This document shows positions 17,520 to 27,575 of a DNA stretch of 64,000 bases, piece after piece. The stretch covers positions 1,803,001-1,867,000 of the forward strand of contig NZ_JACHNC010000001.1 in the NCBI RefSeq assembly GCF_014205215.1, in the 5' to 3' direction. Below the pieces are notes generated by a model. That model was given only the letters and a program-made list of their open reading frames with translations. It did not search any database and was not told where the DNA came from. A program made the translations under genes and the position numbers. The DNA is from Actinoplanes lobatus. GTDB lineage: Bacteria; Actinomycetota; Actinomycetes; Mycobacteriales; Micromonosporaceae. Positions within the stretch are counted from its first letter, which is position 1, and the number at the start of each line of letters is the position of its first letter.

Positions 17520-17681
17520 GGCGGTGAGCGGCGGATGGGATCGCGGTGAGCGGCGGATGGGATCGCGGTGAGCGGCGGATGGGATGGCGCGGTGGGTGGC
17601 GGCCGGAATGGCGGTGGGTGGCGGATGGGATGGCGCGGTGGGTGGCGGATGGGATAGCGGTGGGTGGCGGATGGGATGGCC
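17520..17681. repeat. 22-24-bp tandem repeat array (about 7 copies)
   Basis: Units of the form gcggtgagcggcggatggga plus 2-4 bases repeat head to tail: three nearly identical 22-bp copies at 17521-17586, then four copies of a ggtgggtggcgg variant to 17681. The array ends about 10 bp before the stop codon of the ThpR-like gene. It is a minisatellite-like array and probably varies in copy number between strains. Confidence 0.85.
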
Positions 17682-17690
17682 GGGATGGGG

Positions 17691-18200
17691 TCAGAGGGGG
17701 TGGCTGATGTCGTTGGCGTGGTCGGCTACGGCGGCGCCGGTGATGGTGGCCTGGAGGGGAAGGTATTCCAGGCAGCGGCGTACGGCCGGGGCCATCACCG
17801 GGTTGGGGACGCGTAGCGAGATGGTGCAGTGCGGGACCCAGCGGCCCGGGCGGTAGTGGTCCCAGATGTCGACTCCGGCCGCGGAGAGGCGGTCGTGTAC
17901 GGCGCGGTGGTGGGTCAGCAGGTCCTCGGTCACGGTGACGCCCAGCCAGAGGACGCGGCCGACGAACTGGCCCACGAAGTCGATGCTCAGCGGGAGCGGG
18001 CGGGCCACCTGGAAGCCGGACAGCGCCTCGGCCACGGCGTGCGGGTCGATGCGGTGGGCGGCGGCCAGGGAGATGTGCGGGCGGTGCTTCTGGTGCAGGG
18101 AGCCGAGGGACGGGATGCCCTCGGCGTCCAGGGCACGCCACAGGTTGCGGACCCGGCGCGTCGTGTCGACGTCCAGGTACAGCTCGATAGCGGCTACCAA
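17691..18200 (-). CDS. thpR: 2'-5' RNA ligase / 2H phosphoesterase (ThpR family)
   Basis: A 169-aa protein with two H-x-T/S motifs, HISLAAAH and HCTISLRV, typical of the LigT-like 2H phosphoesterase fold that acts on 2',3'-cyclic or 2'-5' RNA ends. The frame extends upstream into the preceding gene; I place the start at TTG 18200 (VAAIELYLD...), five bases after the upstream stop at 18206. That start is supported by the family's usual N-terminus rather than by a strong Shine-Dalgarno site. It is probably co-transcribed with the gene at 18206-18961. Confidence 0.82.
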   Translation of the reverse strand: MVAAIELYLDVDTTRRVRNLWRALDAEGIPSLGSLHQKHRPHISLAAAHRIDPHAVAEALSGFQVARPLPLSIDFVGQFVGRVLWLGVTVTEDLLTHHRAVHDRLSAAGVDIWDHYRPGRWVPHCTISLRVPNPVMAPAVRRCLEYLPLQATITGAAVADHANDISHPL

Positions 18201-18205
18201 CGAGG

Positions 18206-18961
18206 TCAGGCGACGATGGTCAGGATGACCGCGTTGCTGCGTAGCGTGTCGAGGCGGCCGCGCAGCTCGTAGGCGCCGGTCTCGGGGATCGGGCCGGCCG
18301 CCACGTTGTCGGCGCACTGGGTGGAGGAGCGGCCGTTCCAGGTGACCTCGTACTCGCGCTCGGCCCCGGCGTTCAGGGTCTCGACCTGGTTGCCCTTCGA
18401 CGTGGTGCACAGGTCGGAGGACCAGTACTTCTGGGCGCCCTGTTCGATGTAGAGCTCCTGTGCGCTGGCGCCCAGGTCGCGGGTGCACGTACGCGTACCG
18501 ATGTTCTTGATCTTGAGTTTGATCTTGAGCGGGGTGCCGCGCTGCGGGGAGGTGTCCGCCGGGACCGGGATCACCGACATCTCGGTGTCGGCGCAGGCGC
18601 CGGAGCCGGCCGCGGCGGTCGTGGCGGTCGCGGTGGCGCCGTTCGCGGGCGGGGGCAGCGGCTCACCGTCGTCGGGCTGCCGGGACAGCAGCTCGTTGGG
18701 GTCGGGCAGGGCCGGGCCGACGGCGGGACCGCTCTCCTCGAACGACGGTGACGGCAGCGGGCTCGCATCCTTCCCCGCGGCGGGGGTCGGATAGCTCGTC
18801 GTCTGGGAGGACGCCTTCTTCTTGTTCGGATCGTCCTCGCCCGAGCAGGACACGAACAGCACGATGACGCCGAGCAGGACCGCGCTCAGCACGACCGCAC
18901 GCCGCCGCCAGTAGACCGCGGGTGGGAGGGGACCAACCGTCGCACGCATGATGCCGCTCAC
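18206..18961 (-). CDS. anchored secreted protein, DUF4232-like domain
   Basis: A 251-aa protein with an N-terminal TM or lipoprotein-type signal (VVLSAVLLGVIVLFVSC), a low-complexity Pro/Ser/Thr linker (about 50-115) and a C-terminal beta-sandwich with three spaced cysteines (GACADTE, TRTCTRDL, SDLCTTS, TQCADN) like DUF4232 domains. It corresponds in position to the membrane protein next to disA in mycobacteria (Rv3587c by memory). It is cell-surface located; function unknown. ATG 18961, or 18949 if the second Met is used. Confidence 0.75.
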   Translation of the reverse strand: MSGIMRATVGPLPPAVYWRRRAVVLSAVLLGVIVLFVSCSGEDDPNKKKASSQTTSYPTPAAGKDASPLPSPSFEESGPAVGPALPDPNELLSRQPDDGEPLPPPANGATATATTAAAGSGACADTEMSVIPVPADTSPQRGTPLKIKLKIKNIGTRTCTRDLGASAQELYIEQGAQKYWSSDLCTTSKGNQVETLNAGAEREYEVTWNGRSSTQCADNVAAGPIPETGAYELRGRLDTLRSNAVILTIVA

Positions 18962-19031
18962 GGTAAACCCGGACAGCCGTCGCTATGTGCACGACGCGCC
19001 GGTCATGCGACACCAACTCGCGCAACGCTCG

Positions 19032-19529
19032 TTAGAGATAGACCTTGCGCTGGTAGACAGCGTGCGCTCCGGCCACCCGATCGAGGAACAGCTTGCCGGC
19101 GCAGTGATCGATCTCGTGCTGTACCGCCCTGGCCTCGAACGCGTCGGTGGTCAGTGTGAACGGCTCGCCGGTGCCGGGCAGGACCGCCTCGACCACGATC
19201 CGGCCGGCCCGTTTCACGTCGCCGGTCAGGTCGGGAACCGACATGCAGCCCTCCCGGCCCGGCCGCCACCGGCTCGCCTCGACGATCCTCGCGTTGCAGA
19301 GCACGAGCGTGCCGTGTGTGGTGGCCGCCTTCGGATGCCCGGTCACGTCCACACAGAACACCTGGGCGCTCACGCCGATCTGCGGTGCGGCCAGGCCGAC
19401 ACAACCGGGTGACTCGCGCATCACCTCGACCAGTTCCTCCGCCAGCCGGACGACCTCCGGATCGGTCGGGTCGACCACCTCGCCCGGGGTGCCGAGCACA
19501 CCCGCCGGAGCGGTGACGACCGATCTCAC
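19032..19529 (-). CDS. def: peptide deformylase
   Basis: A 165-aa PDF with all three family motifs: motif I GCVGLAAPQIG, motif II EGCMSVP with the metal-binding Cys, and motif III HEIDH with the two metal histidines and catalytic Glu. It removes the N-formyl group from nascent peptides. Its start overlaps the stop of the ACT-domain gene (ATGA, 19526-19529), so the two are translated together. No fmt gene is adjacent. Confidence 0.95.
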   Translation of the reverse strand: MRSVVTAPAGVLGTPGEVVDPTDPEVVRLAEELVEVMRESPGCVGLAAPQIGVSAQVFCVDVTGHPKAATTHGTLVLCNARIVEASRWRPGREGCMSVPDLTGDVKRAGRIVVEAVLPGTGEPFTLTTDAFEARAVQHEIDHCAGKLFLDRVAGAHAVYQRKVYL

Positions 19530-20035
19530 AGGATCTCCGTGTCGGACCGGCGCAGTGTCACGTCCACATCCAGTTCGGCGGCGGCCACGGCGAGGCGCTC
19601 GGCCAGCTCGTCGCCCGCCCCGGCCGGTACGTCCACCTCGGCGAGCAGCAGATAGAGCGGCCCGGTGAGCCGGGTGGTGAGGTCGGTGATGTTGCCGCCA
19701 GCGGCCGCGACCACCCGGGTCACCGCGGCCACGATGCCGAGCCGGTCGGCGCCGTGCACGCTCACCTGGTACGGCTCGCCGGCCGCCGCGCTGTCGGCCT
19801 CCGGCTCCACCCGGCGGACGGAGGTCAGCAGGCCGCCCCCGGTGACCCGCTCCAGGGCCCGCGCCGCCTCGGCCTCGGTCGTGCCGGTGCAGATCAGGGT
19901 CATCGCGAAATGGCCGCGCAGCCGGGTCATCGTCGAGTCGGTCAGGTTGGCGCCGACCTCGGCGAGAGCCTCGGAGACGTCCGCCACGATGCCGGTGCGG
20001 TCCGGGCCGATGACGGTGATGGCGAGCTCGTACAC
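19526..20035 (-). CDS. tandem ACT-domain protein (GcvR-like)
   Basis: A 169-aa protein made of two ACT domains: residues about 1-80 (YELAITVIGPDRTGIVADVSEALA...) and about 90-165 (YQVSVHGADRLGIVAAVTRVVAAAG). This layout matches GcvR-type amino-acid-sensing regulators. The ligand is unknown; the first domain has the DRTGIV signature used in glycine/serine binding. GTG 20035 follows a TACTGT hexamer by six bases, suggesting a leaderless transcript. It is coupled to def downstream and divergent from mutY. Confidence 0.85.
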   Translation of the reverse strand: MYELAITVIGPDRTGIVADVSEALAEVGANLTDSTMTRLRGHFAMTLICTGTTEAEAARALERVTGGGLLTSVRRVEPEADSAAAGEPYQVSVHGADRLGIVAAVTRVVAAAGGNITDLTTRLTGPLYLLLAEVDVPAGAGDELAERLAVAAAELDVDVTLRRSDTEIL

Positions 20036-20055
20036 CCGCCTACAGTAAACGGGAT
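20036..20055. promoter_or_regulatory. 20-bp divergent promoter with overlapping -10 elements
   Basis: Only 20 bp separate GTG 20035 (ACT gene, minus) and ATG 20056 (mutY, plus). TACAGT at 20041-20046 on the plus strand and TACTGT (20047-20042) on the minus strand overlap almost completely. Both would give leaderless or near-leaderless mRNAs, and RNA polymerase could occupy only one at a time. Confidence 0.5.
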
Positions 20056-20955
20056 ATGACTCTCGCCGACGAAGCCATCGCCTGGTACGCCGAAAACGCC
20101 CGTGATCTGCCCTGGCGGCAGCCGGACACCACCCCCTGGGGGGTCCTGGTCAGTGAGGTGATGCTGCAACAGACCCCGGTCGTCCGCGTCGAGCCCGCCT
20201 GGCGCTCCTGGATGATCCGCTGGCCCACCCCGGCCGCGCTCGCCGAGGACCCGCCGTCGGAGGCGATCCGGATGTGGGGGCGGCTCGGCTATCCGCGCCG
20301 GGCCATGCGGTTGCACGCGTGCGCCGTGGCGATCGTCGAGCGGCACGGCGGCGACGTCCCCTCCGCGCTCGATCAGCTGCTCGCGCTGCCGGGCGTCGGG
20401 ACCTACACCGGGCGGGCGGTGGCGACGTTCGCGTACGGCCAGCGGCACCCGGTGGTCGACACCAACGTACGGCGGGTCGTCTGCCGTGCGGTCGAGGGCA
20501 AGCCGGACGCCGGGCCGGCCACGACGGCCGCCGACCTGACCGCCATGGAGGAGTTGCTCCCCGGGGACGAGGCGCGGGCCGCGAAGGCCAGCATCGCGTT
20601 CATGGAGCTGGGCGCGATCGTCTGCACGGCCCGGTCACCGAAGTGCGTGGACTGCCCGTTCCATGGGGTCTGCGCGTGGCGGCTGCGCGGTGAGCCGCTG
20701 CCGGAGGGCCCGAGTCGCAAACCGCAGCGGTACGCGGGGACCGACCGCCAGGTGCGCGGCCTGCTCCTGGAGGTGCTGCGGCACGCCACCGGCCCGGTGC
20801 CGCGGCAGCGTCTCGACATGGTCTGGCAGGACGAGGTGCAGCGGGCCCGGGCGCTCGCCGGCCTGGTCGAGGACGGCCTCGTCGAGCGGCTGGGCCGGGA
20901 GGATTTCGTGCTCGCCGGGGACGCCCCTTCCGGGGACGTCCAGACGCTTTCCTGA
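20056..20955 (+). CDS. mutY: A/G-specific adenine glycosylase
   Basis: A 299-aa HhH-GPD glycosylase that removes adenine mispaired with 8-oxoguanine. Visible motifs are SEVMLQQTPVVRVEPAW, the helix-hairpin-helix LPGVGTYTGRAVATFAYG with the catalytic Asp in VVDTNVRRV, and the [4Fe-4S] cluster cysteines in CTARSPKCVDCPFHGVC. The C-terminal NUDIX-like recognition domain is short, as is common in actinobacterial MutY; the C-terminus instead looks like a winged-helix (RGLLLEVLRHATGPVPRQRL). Confidence 0.94.
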   Translation: MTLADEAIAWYAENARDLPWRQPDTTPWGVLVSEVMLQQTPVVRVEPAWRSWMIRWPTPAALAEDPPSEAIRMWGRLGYPRRAMRLHACAVAIVERHGGDVPSALDQLLALPGVGTYTGRAVATFAYGQRHPVVDTNVRRVVCRAVEGKPDAGPATTAADLTAMEELLPGDEARAAKASIAFMELGAIVCTARSPKCVDCPFHGVCAWRLRGEPLPEGPSRKPQRYAGTDRQVRGLLLEVLRHATGPVPRQRLDMVWQDEVQRARALAGLVEDGLVERLGREDFVLAGDAPSGDVQTLS

Positions 20956-20960
20956 ACGCC

Positions 20961-20994
20961 GAACGGCCCGGCCGCGTCAGCAGCCGGGCCGTTC
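20961..20994. terminator. bidirectional terminator between mutY and clpC1
   Basis: A perfect 12-bp GC-rich stem (gaacggcccggc / gccgggccgttc) with a 10-nt loop sits between the convergent stops of mutY and clpC1. It can fold in both transcripts. Confidence 0.8.
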
Positions 20995-21004
20995 GTCAGT
21001 GGTC

Positions 21005-23530
<2,526 letters not shown>

Positions 23531-23550
23531 GCCCTCGTGCTCCTCACATG

Positions 23551-23604
23551 CCGTGCGCCCATGAACTGGCGGGGCCAGCGCACGGGCATCGGTGATGCCC
23601 GTGC
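23551..23604 (-). promoter_or_regulatory. clpC1 leader with mutually exclusive hairpins
   Basis: In mRNA orientation, hairpin 1 is an 11-bp perfect stem with a 3-nt loop (arms 23604-23594 and 23590-23580). Hairpin 2 pairs 23585-23578 with 23558-23551 (8 bp) and encloses a small ctggc/gccag hairpin. The middle segment 23580-23585 is shared, so the two cannot form together. Hairpin 2 ends five bases before the gaggag ribosome site. A TAGAGT hexamer on the minus strand (23614-23609) would start transcription at hairpin 1. The 347-bp gap 23531-23877 contains no gene. Confidence 0.5.
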
Positions 23605-23754
23605 TGTAACTCTATCGCCGCTGACGGTCTCCGCCGGGCCTCCAGAGCCCCTCGGAGCGATCCGCAACGTTGATTTAGCCAACTTCGCACGCTCAGCGGC
23701 TGTTCCCCCACCCGAACGTGTACGCGTACAGCGAAATCCTGCCGATCCACAGCC

Positions 23755-23785
23755 TGTGGACAACCCTGTCCACTCCTGTGGATAA
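23755..23785. promoter_or_regulatory. pair of DnaA-box-like sites
   Basis: TGTGGACAA at 23755-23763 and TGTGGATAA at 23777-23785 are reverse complements of TTGTCCACA and TTATCCACA, the actinobacterial and general DnaA-box consensus. They lie in the same orientation with starts 22 bp apart, two helical turns. This is the clpC1-lsr2 intergenic region, far from any replication gene, so a regulatory or DnaA-titration role is more likely than an origin. Confidence 0.5.
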
Positions 23786-23822
23786 CCGTAGTGAGGTTGT
23801 GGGCGGCCCGACGGGTAAACAC

Positions 23823-23862
23823 GGAGAGGGCGCGCCGACCACGTGGTCGGGGCGCCCTCTCC
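23823..23862 (-). terminator. strong hairpin terminator downstream of lsr2
   Basis: An 11-bp perfect stem (ggagagggcgc / gcgccctctcc) with a second self-complementary inner part (cgaccacgtggtcg) forms one long hairpin 16 bp after the lsr2 stop. No T tract follows, as is usual in high-GC actinobacteria. Confidence 0.75.
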
Positions 23863-23877
23863 GGGGTGGAACCGTGA

Positions 23878-24234
23878 TCAGGCCCGGCCGGGGCCCTTCT
23901 GGTGGAACTCGTCGACGATCTCCTGCGGGATGCGGCCGCGGTCGGAGATGTCCTTGCCCGACTTCTTGGCCCACTCGCGGATCGCCTTGTTCTGCTCGCG
24001 GTCGGCGGTCGCCCCGCCACGGCCACGCGCGGCGCGACCACCCACCACGACGCCGCCCCGGGCCACCTTCGTCCCGGCGTTCACGTAGGGCTCGAAGACC
24101 TCCCGCAATTTTGCGGCGTTCTTCTCCGAGAGGTCGATCTCGTACTGAATGCCGTCGAGCGCAAACTTCACGGTCTCGTCGGCGTCAACACCGTCGATGT
24201 CATCGACCAGCTTGTGAATGATCTGCTTGGCCAC
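23878..24234 (-). CDS. lsr2: Lsr2 nucleoid-associated protein
   Basis: A 118-aa H-NS-like xenogeneic silencer. The N-terminal dimerisation domain (residues 1-about 60, VDDIDGVDADETVKFALDG) is followed by a Gly/Arg-rich linker and the C-terminal DNA-binding domain (REWAKKSGKDISDRGRIPQEIVDEF) with the RGR AT-minor-groove motif. Lsr2 coats AT-richer horizontally acquired DNA and bridges it. GTG 24234 is preceded by gggagg. An imperfect hairpin at 24259-24283 separates it from lysS, so it may have its own promoter. Confidence 0.96.
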   Translation of the reverse strand: MAKQIIHKLVDDIDGVDADETVKFALDGIQYEIDLSEKNAAKLREVFEPYVNAGTKVARGGVVVGGRAARGRGGATADREQNKAIREWAKKSGKDISDRGRIPQEIVDEFHQKGPGRA

Positions 24235-24329
24235 GCGCGGTTATCCTCCCGAACACAGGTTCTCTCCCCAGCAATGGGAGAACAATAACGCCAGGAGCGC
24301 ATGACCCGTCAATGGCGGGTGGGTAATTG

Positions 24330-25838
24330 TTACTCCGGGCGGGCCAACGGGAAGAGGATCGTTTCCCGAATGCCCAGGCCGGTGAGCGCCATCAACAGCC
24401 GGTCGATTCCCATTCCCATGCCACCGGACGGCGGCATTCCGTACTCCATGGCCCGCAGGAAATCCTCGTCCAGCTGCATCGCCTCGGGGTCGCCACCGGC
24501 GGCGAGCAGCGACTGGGCGTGGAAGCGCTCGCGCTGGACGACCGGGTCCACCAACTCGGAATAGGCGGTCGCGAGTTCGAATCCGCTGACGTACAGGTCC
24601 CACTTCTCGGTCAGGCCCGGGGTGGCCCGGTGGCCGGCGGTCAGCGGGGCGGTCTCCTCCGGGAAGTCCCGGACGAAGGTGGGCGCCTGGAGGCTGTCCG
24701 TCACGAGATGCTCGAACAGCTCCTCGGCGAGCTTGCCGGGGCCCCACTTCGGATCGACCGAGAGCTGGACCTTCTCCGCGTACCGCTGCAACTGGGCCAG
24801 GTCGGTCTCGATCGTGACCTCCTCGCCGAGAGCCTCGGAGATCGCGCCGAAAAGCGTGATCTGTGCCCACTCGCCGCCCAGGTCGACCTCGGTGCCGTCC
24901 TGGTGGGTCACCACGTGCGATCCGGACACCGCGAACGCGGCCTCCTGAATCCACTCGCGCGCCTGCGCCTGCATCACGTTGTAGTCGGCATAGGCCTGAT
25001 AGGCCTCCAGCATGGCGAACTCCGGAGAGTGCGTGGAGTCCATGCCCTCATTCCTGAAGTTCCGGTTGATCTCGAAGACCCGGTCGATGCCGCCGACCAC
25101 CGCACGCTTCAAAAACAGTTCCGGGGCGATCCGAAGATAAAGATCGGTGTCCAGTGCGTTGCTGTGCGTCACAAACGGGCGTGCCGCGGCGCCGCCGTGC
25201 AGCAACTGGAGCATCGGAGTTTCCACCTCGAGGAAATTCCGGCGGAACAGCGACTCACGCAGGCTGCGGACCACGGTGGCCCGGGTACGCACGACATCGC
25301 GGGCCTGCGGGCGCACGATGAGATCGACATAACGCTGCCGGACCCGGGTCTCCTCGGAAAGCGGCTTGTGCGCGACCGGAAGGGGCCGGAGAGCCTTCGC
25401 GCTCATCGACCAGGAATCAGCGAGAACGGAGAGCTCGCCCCGCCGGCTGGTGATCACCTCGCCGGTGACCGCGACCAGGTCACCGAGGTCGACCACGCTC
25501 TTCCAGTCGGCCAGGGACTTCTCCCCCACCTTGTCGAGCGAGAACATCGCCTGGATCTCGGTGCCGTCCCCGGCGCGCAGCGTGGCGAAGCAGAGCTTGC
25601 CGCCGGTCCGCACGAAGATCACCCGGCCGGTGATCGACACCGTGTCGCCGGAGGCGGTGTCGGTGGGCAGGTCCGCGTAACGCGCGCGGATCTCGGCGAT
25701 CTCGGCGGTCCGCGGGACCTCGACCGGGTAGGGCGGCACGCCCTCGGCGAGCAACCGGTCCCGCTTCGACCGGCGGACCCGCATCTGCTCGGGAAGGTCC
25801 TCGGCGGGGTCGATCGCTGGCGTGTTCTGCTCGGTCAC
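24330..25838 (-). CDS. lysS: lysyl-tRNA synthetase, class II
   Basis: A 502-aa class II enzyme. The N-terminal OB anticodon-binding domain contains [21 protein letters not shown]. Class II motif 2 is [20 protein letters not shown] and motif 3 is [18 protein letters not shown]. It charges tRNA-Lys with lysine in the cytoplasm. ATG 25838 starts the usual acidic N-terminus. The gene order lsr2-lysS and the upstream coaX are as in mycobacteria. Confidence 0.96.
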   Translation of the reverse strand: MTEQNTPAIDPAEDLPEQMRVRRSKRDRLLAEGVPPYPVEVPRTAEIAEIRARYADLPTDTASGDTVSITGRVIFVRTGGKLCFATLRAGDGTEIQAMFSLDKVGEKSLADWKSVVDLGDLVAVTGEVITSRRGELSVLADSWSMSAKALRPLPVAHKPLSEETRVRQRYVDLIVRPQARDVVRTRATVVRSLRESLFRRNFLEVETPMLQLLHGGAAARPFVTHSNALDTDLYLRIAPELFLKRAVVGGIDRVFEINRNFRNEGMDSTHSPEFAMLEAYQAYADYNVMQAQAREWIQEAAFAVSGSHVVTHQDGTEVDLGGEWAQITLFGAISEALGEEVTIETDLAQLQRYAEKVQLSVDPKWGPGKLAEELFEHLVTDSLQAPTFVRDFPEETAPLTAGHRATPGLTEKWDLYVSGFELATAYSELVDPVVQRERFHAQSLLAAGGDPEAMQLDEDFLRAMEYGMPPSGGMGMGIDRLLMALTGLGIRETILFPLARPE

Positions 25839-25894
25839 GGCAAGACTTCCTGTGTAGGTCTGTGCTGGGGCCCTGAAAGCCTACTCAGCGGGGA

Positions 25895-26653
25895 TCAGAC
25901 GTTCCGCTCATATACCATCCGCAGCCCGATCAGCGTGATCATCGGCTCGTGCGCGGTGATCGTGCGGCATTCGTCCTTCACCAGCCAGGCCAGGCCGCCG
26001 GTGGCGATGACCGCGCGGACCGGGCCGATCTCCTCGATCATCCGCTCGACGATCCGGTCCACCTGGCCGGCGAAGCCGAAGTAGAGCCCGGCCTGGAGGC
26101 ACTCCACGGTGTTCTTGCCGATCACCGAGCGCGGCTTGGTCGGCTCCACCTTGCGCAGCTGGGCGGCGCGGGCCGCGAGCGCGTCGAAGGAGATCTCGAT
26201 GCCCGGCGCGAAGGCGCCGCCGAGGAACTCGCCCTTCGCGCTGATCAGGTCGAAGTTGGTGGTGGTGCCGAAGTCCACCACGATCGACGGTCCGCCGTAG
26301 AGGGCGTGCGCGGCCAGGGTGTTGACGACCCGGTCGGCGCCGACCTCCTTGGGGTTGTCGATGGCCAGCTGCACCCCGGTCTTCACACCCGGCTCGACGA
26401 TCACACTGGGCACGTCGCCGTAGTACCGCTTCAGCATGGTGCGCAGATTGCGCAGCGCGGCCGGCACGGTCGAGCAGGCGGCCACCCCGGTGATCTCCAC
26501 GGCGTCGCCGGCGAGCAGGCCCCGGAACATCAGGCCCAGCTCGTCGGCGGTCGAGGCGGCATCGGTCTTGATCCGCCAGTTGTGCACCAGCTTGTCGCCG
26601 TCGAAGGTCGCCAGCACGGTGTTGGTGTTGCCGATGTCAATGCAGAGCAGCAC
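25895..26653 (-). CDS. coaX: type III pantothenate kinase
   Basis: A 252-aa ASKHA-fold kinase. The phosphate-binding DIGNTNTVLATFDG, the active-site region KEVGADRVVNTLAA and VDFGTTTNFDLIS are visible. It phosphorylates pantothenate in the first CoA step and needs a monovalent cation; type III enzymes are not feedback-inhibited by CoA. Start GTG 26653 has aggggcc upstream. It lies with nadC, nadB, panD and panC in a cofactor cluster. Confidence 0.93.
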   Translation of the reverse strand: MLLCIDIGNTNTVLATFDGDKLVHNWRIKTDAASTADELGLMFRGLLAGDAVEITGVAACSTVPAALRNLRTMLKRYYGDVPSVIVEPGVKTGVQLAIDNPKEVGADRVVNTLAAHALYGGPSIVVDFGTTTNFDLISAKGEFLGGAFAPGIEISFDALAARAAQLRKVEPTKPRSVIGKNTVECLQAGLYFGFAGQVDRIVERMIEEIGPVRAVIATGGLAWLVKDECRTITAHEPMITLIGLRMVYERNV

Positions 26654-26717
26654 GCCAGGCCCCTAAAGAATCAAAATCAAGACCCCTATTTTGTACGCGC
26701 AGCGCCTCGCGCCGCCG

Positions 26718-27575
26718 TCAACGGGGACGGAGGTCCAGGGCGATGTCGAGGATCGGCGACGAGTGGGTCAGGCCGCCCACCGACAGATAGTCCACCCCGG
26801 TGGCGGCGTAGGCGGCCACGGTGGCCAGCGTCAGGTTGCCGGTCGCCTCCAGTTCCACCCGGTCCCCGACCGCGCCGACCACCTCGGTGAGCAGCTCGGG
26901 CGTCATGTTGTCGCAGAGCAGGAATTCGGCGCCGGCCGCGACCGCCTCCTCCGCCTCGGCCAGGGTGGTCACCTCGACCTGCACCGCCACGTCCGGGAAG
27001 GTGACGCGGACCAGCTCGTACGCCGCCGTGATGCTGCCCGCCGCGAGCTTGTGGTTGTCCTTGATCATGGCGACGTCGTACAGGCCCATGCGCTTGTTGG
27101 TGCCGCCGCCGGCCCGGACCGCGTACTTCTCCAGCACCCGCAGGCCCGGGGTGGTCTTGCGGGTGTCGAGCACGGTGGCCTTGGTGCCCTCCAGCTGATC
27201 CGCCCACTTCCGGGTGTGGGTGGCGACACCGGACATCCGGCACAGCAGGTTGAGGGCGGTGCGCTCGGCGGTCAGCAGCGCCCGGGTGGGGCCGGTGATC
27301 ACGGCGAGCACGTCGCCGCGCCGGACCCGGTCGCCTTCGGCCACGACCGCCGCGAAGGTGGCCGCTCCGGCCGACGTGACGGCGAAGACCTCGGCCGCCA
27401 CGAGCAGGCCGGCCACCACACCGTCGGCGCGGGCCACCAGCTCGGCGGTGTCGGTCTGGGTGGCCGGGATGGTGGCCTCGCTGGTGACGTCCCGGGCCGG
27501 GGTGCCGAGGTCCTCGGCCAGGGCGGTGAGGACGATCCGCTCGACCTCCGCGAGGTCCAGACTGGGGTCGATCAC
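26718..27575 (-). CDS. nadC: nicotinate-nucleotide diphosphorylase (carboxylating)
   Basis: A 285-aa quinolinate phosphoribosyltransferase of normal length. Motifs include the active-site RKTTPGLRVLEKYAV, GGGTNKRMGLYD, MIKDNH and the C-terminal GVDYLSVGGLTHS. It converts quinolinate plus PRPP to NaMN with CO2 release. GTG 27575 overlaps the nadB stop (GTGA, 27572-27575), coupling NadB and NadC. Quinolinate synthase (nadA) is not in this window. Confidence 0.95.
   Translation of the reverse strand: MIDPSLDLAEVERIVLTALAEDLGTPARDVTSEATIPATQTDTAELVARADGVVAGLLVAAEVFAVTSAGAATFAAVVAEGDRVRRGDVLAVITGPTRALLTAERTALNLLCRMSGVATHTRKWADQLEGTKATVLDTRKTTPGLRVLEKYAVRAGGGTNKRMGLYDVAMIKDNHKLAAGSITAAYELVRVTFPDVAVQVEVTTLAEAEEAVAAGAEFLLCDNMTPELLTEVVGAVGDRVELEATGNLTLATVAAYAATGVDYLSVGGLTHSSPILDIALDLRPR

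Larger units (their letters stand above)
16096..17690. other. gene-poor repeat-rich region (about 1.6 kb)
   Basis: I find no reading frame here with recognisable homology, good start context or the codon pattern of the neighbours. Several short open frames on both strands cross the repeats and look spurious. Composition is visibly less GC-rich around 16.6-17.05 kb. It contains three 40-bp direct repeats, a 22-bp perfect inverted repeat, a 23-bp-armed palindrome and a 22-24-bp tandem array, listed separately. The words gatcttga/tcaagatc recur at about 16613, 16851, 16891 and 16985. It separates disA from the ThpR gene and may be a recombination-prone boundary. Confidence 0.6.

Noticed and set aside
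16258..17681. Possible CRISPR array
   Set aside because: The repeats are contiguous without unique spacers and no cas genes are near.
23740..23790. Chromosomal replication origin
   Set aside because: Two DnaA-box-like sites only, and no dnaA, dnaN, gyrB or AT-rich unwinding region nearby.
24259..24283. Terminator between lysS and lsr2
   Set aside because: The stem is imperfect (six pairs plus a bulge) and has no T tract; noted but not supported enough to list.
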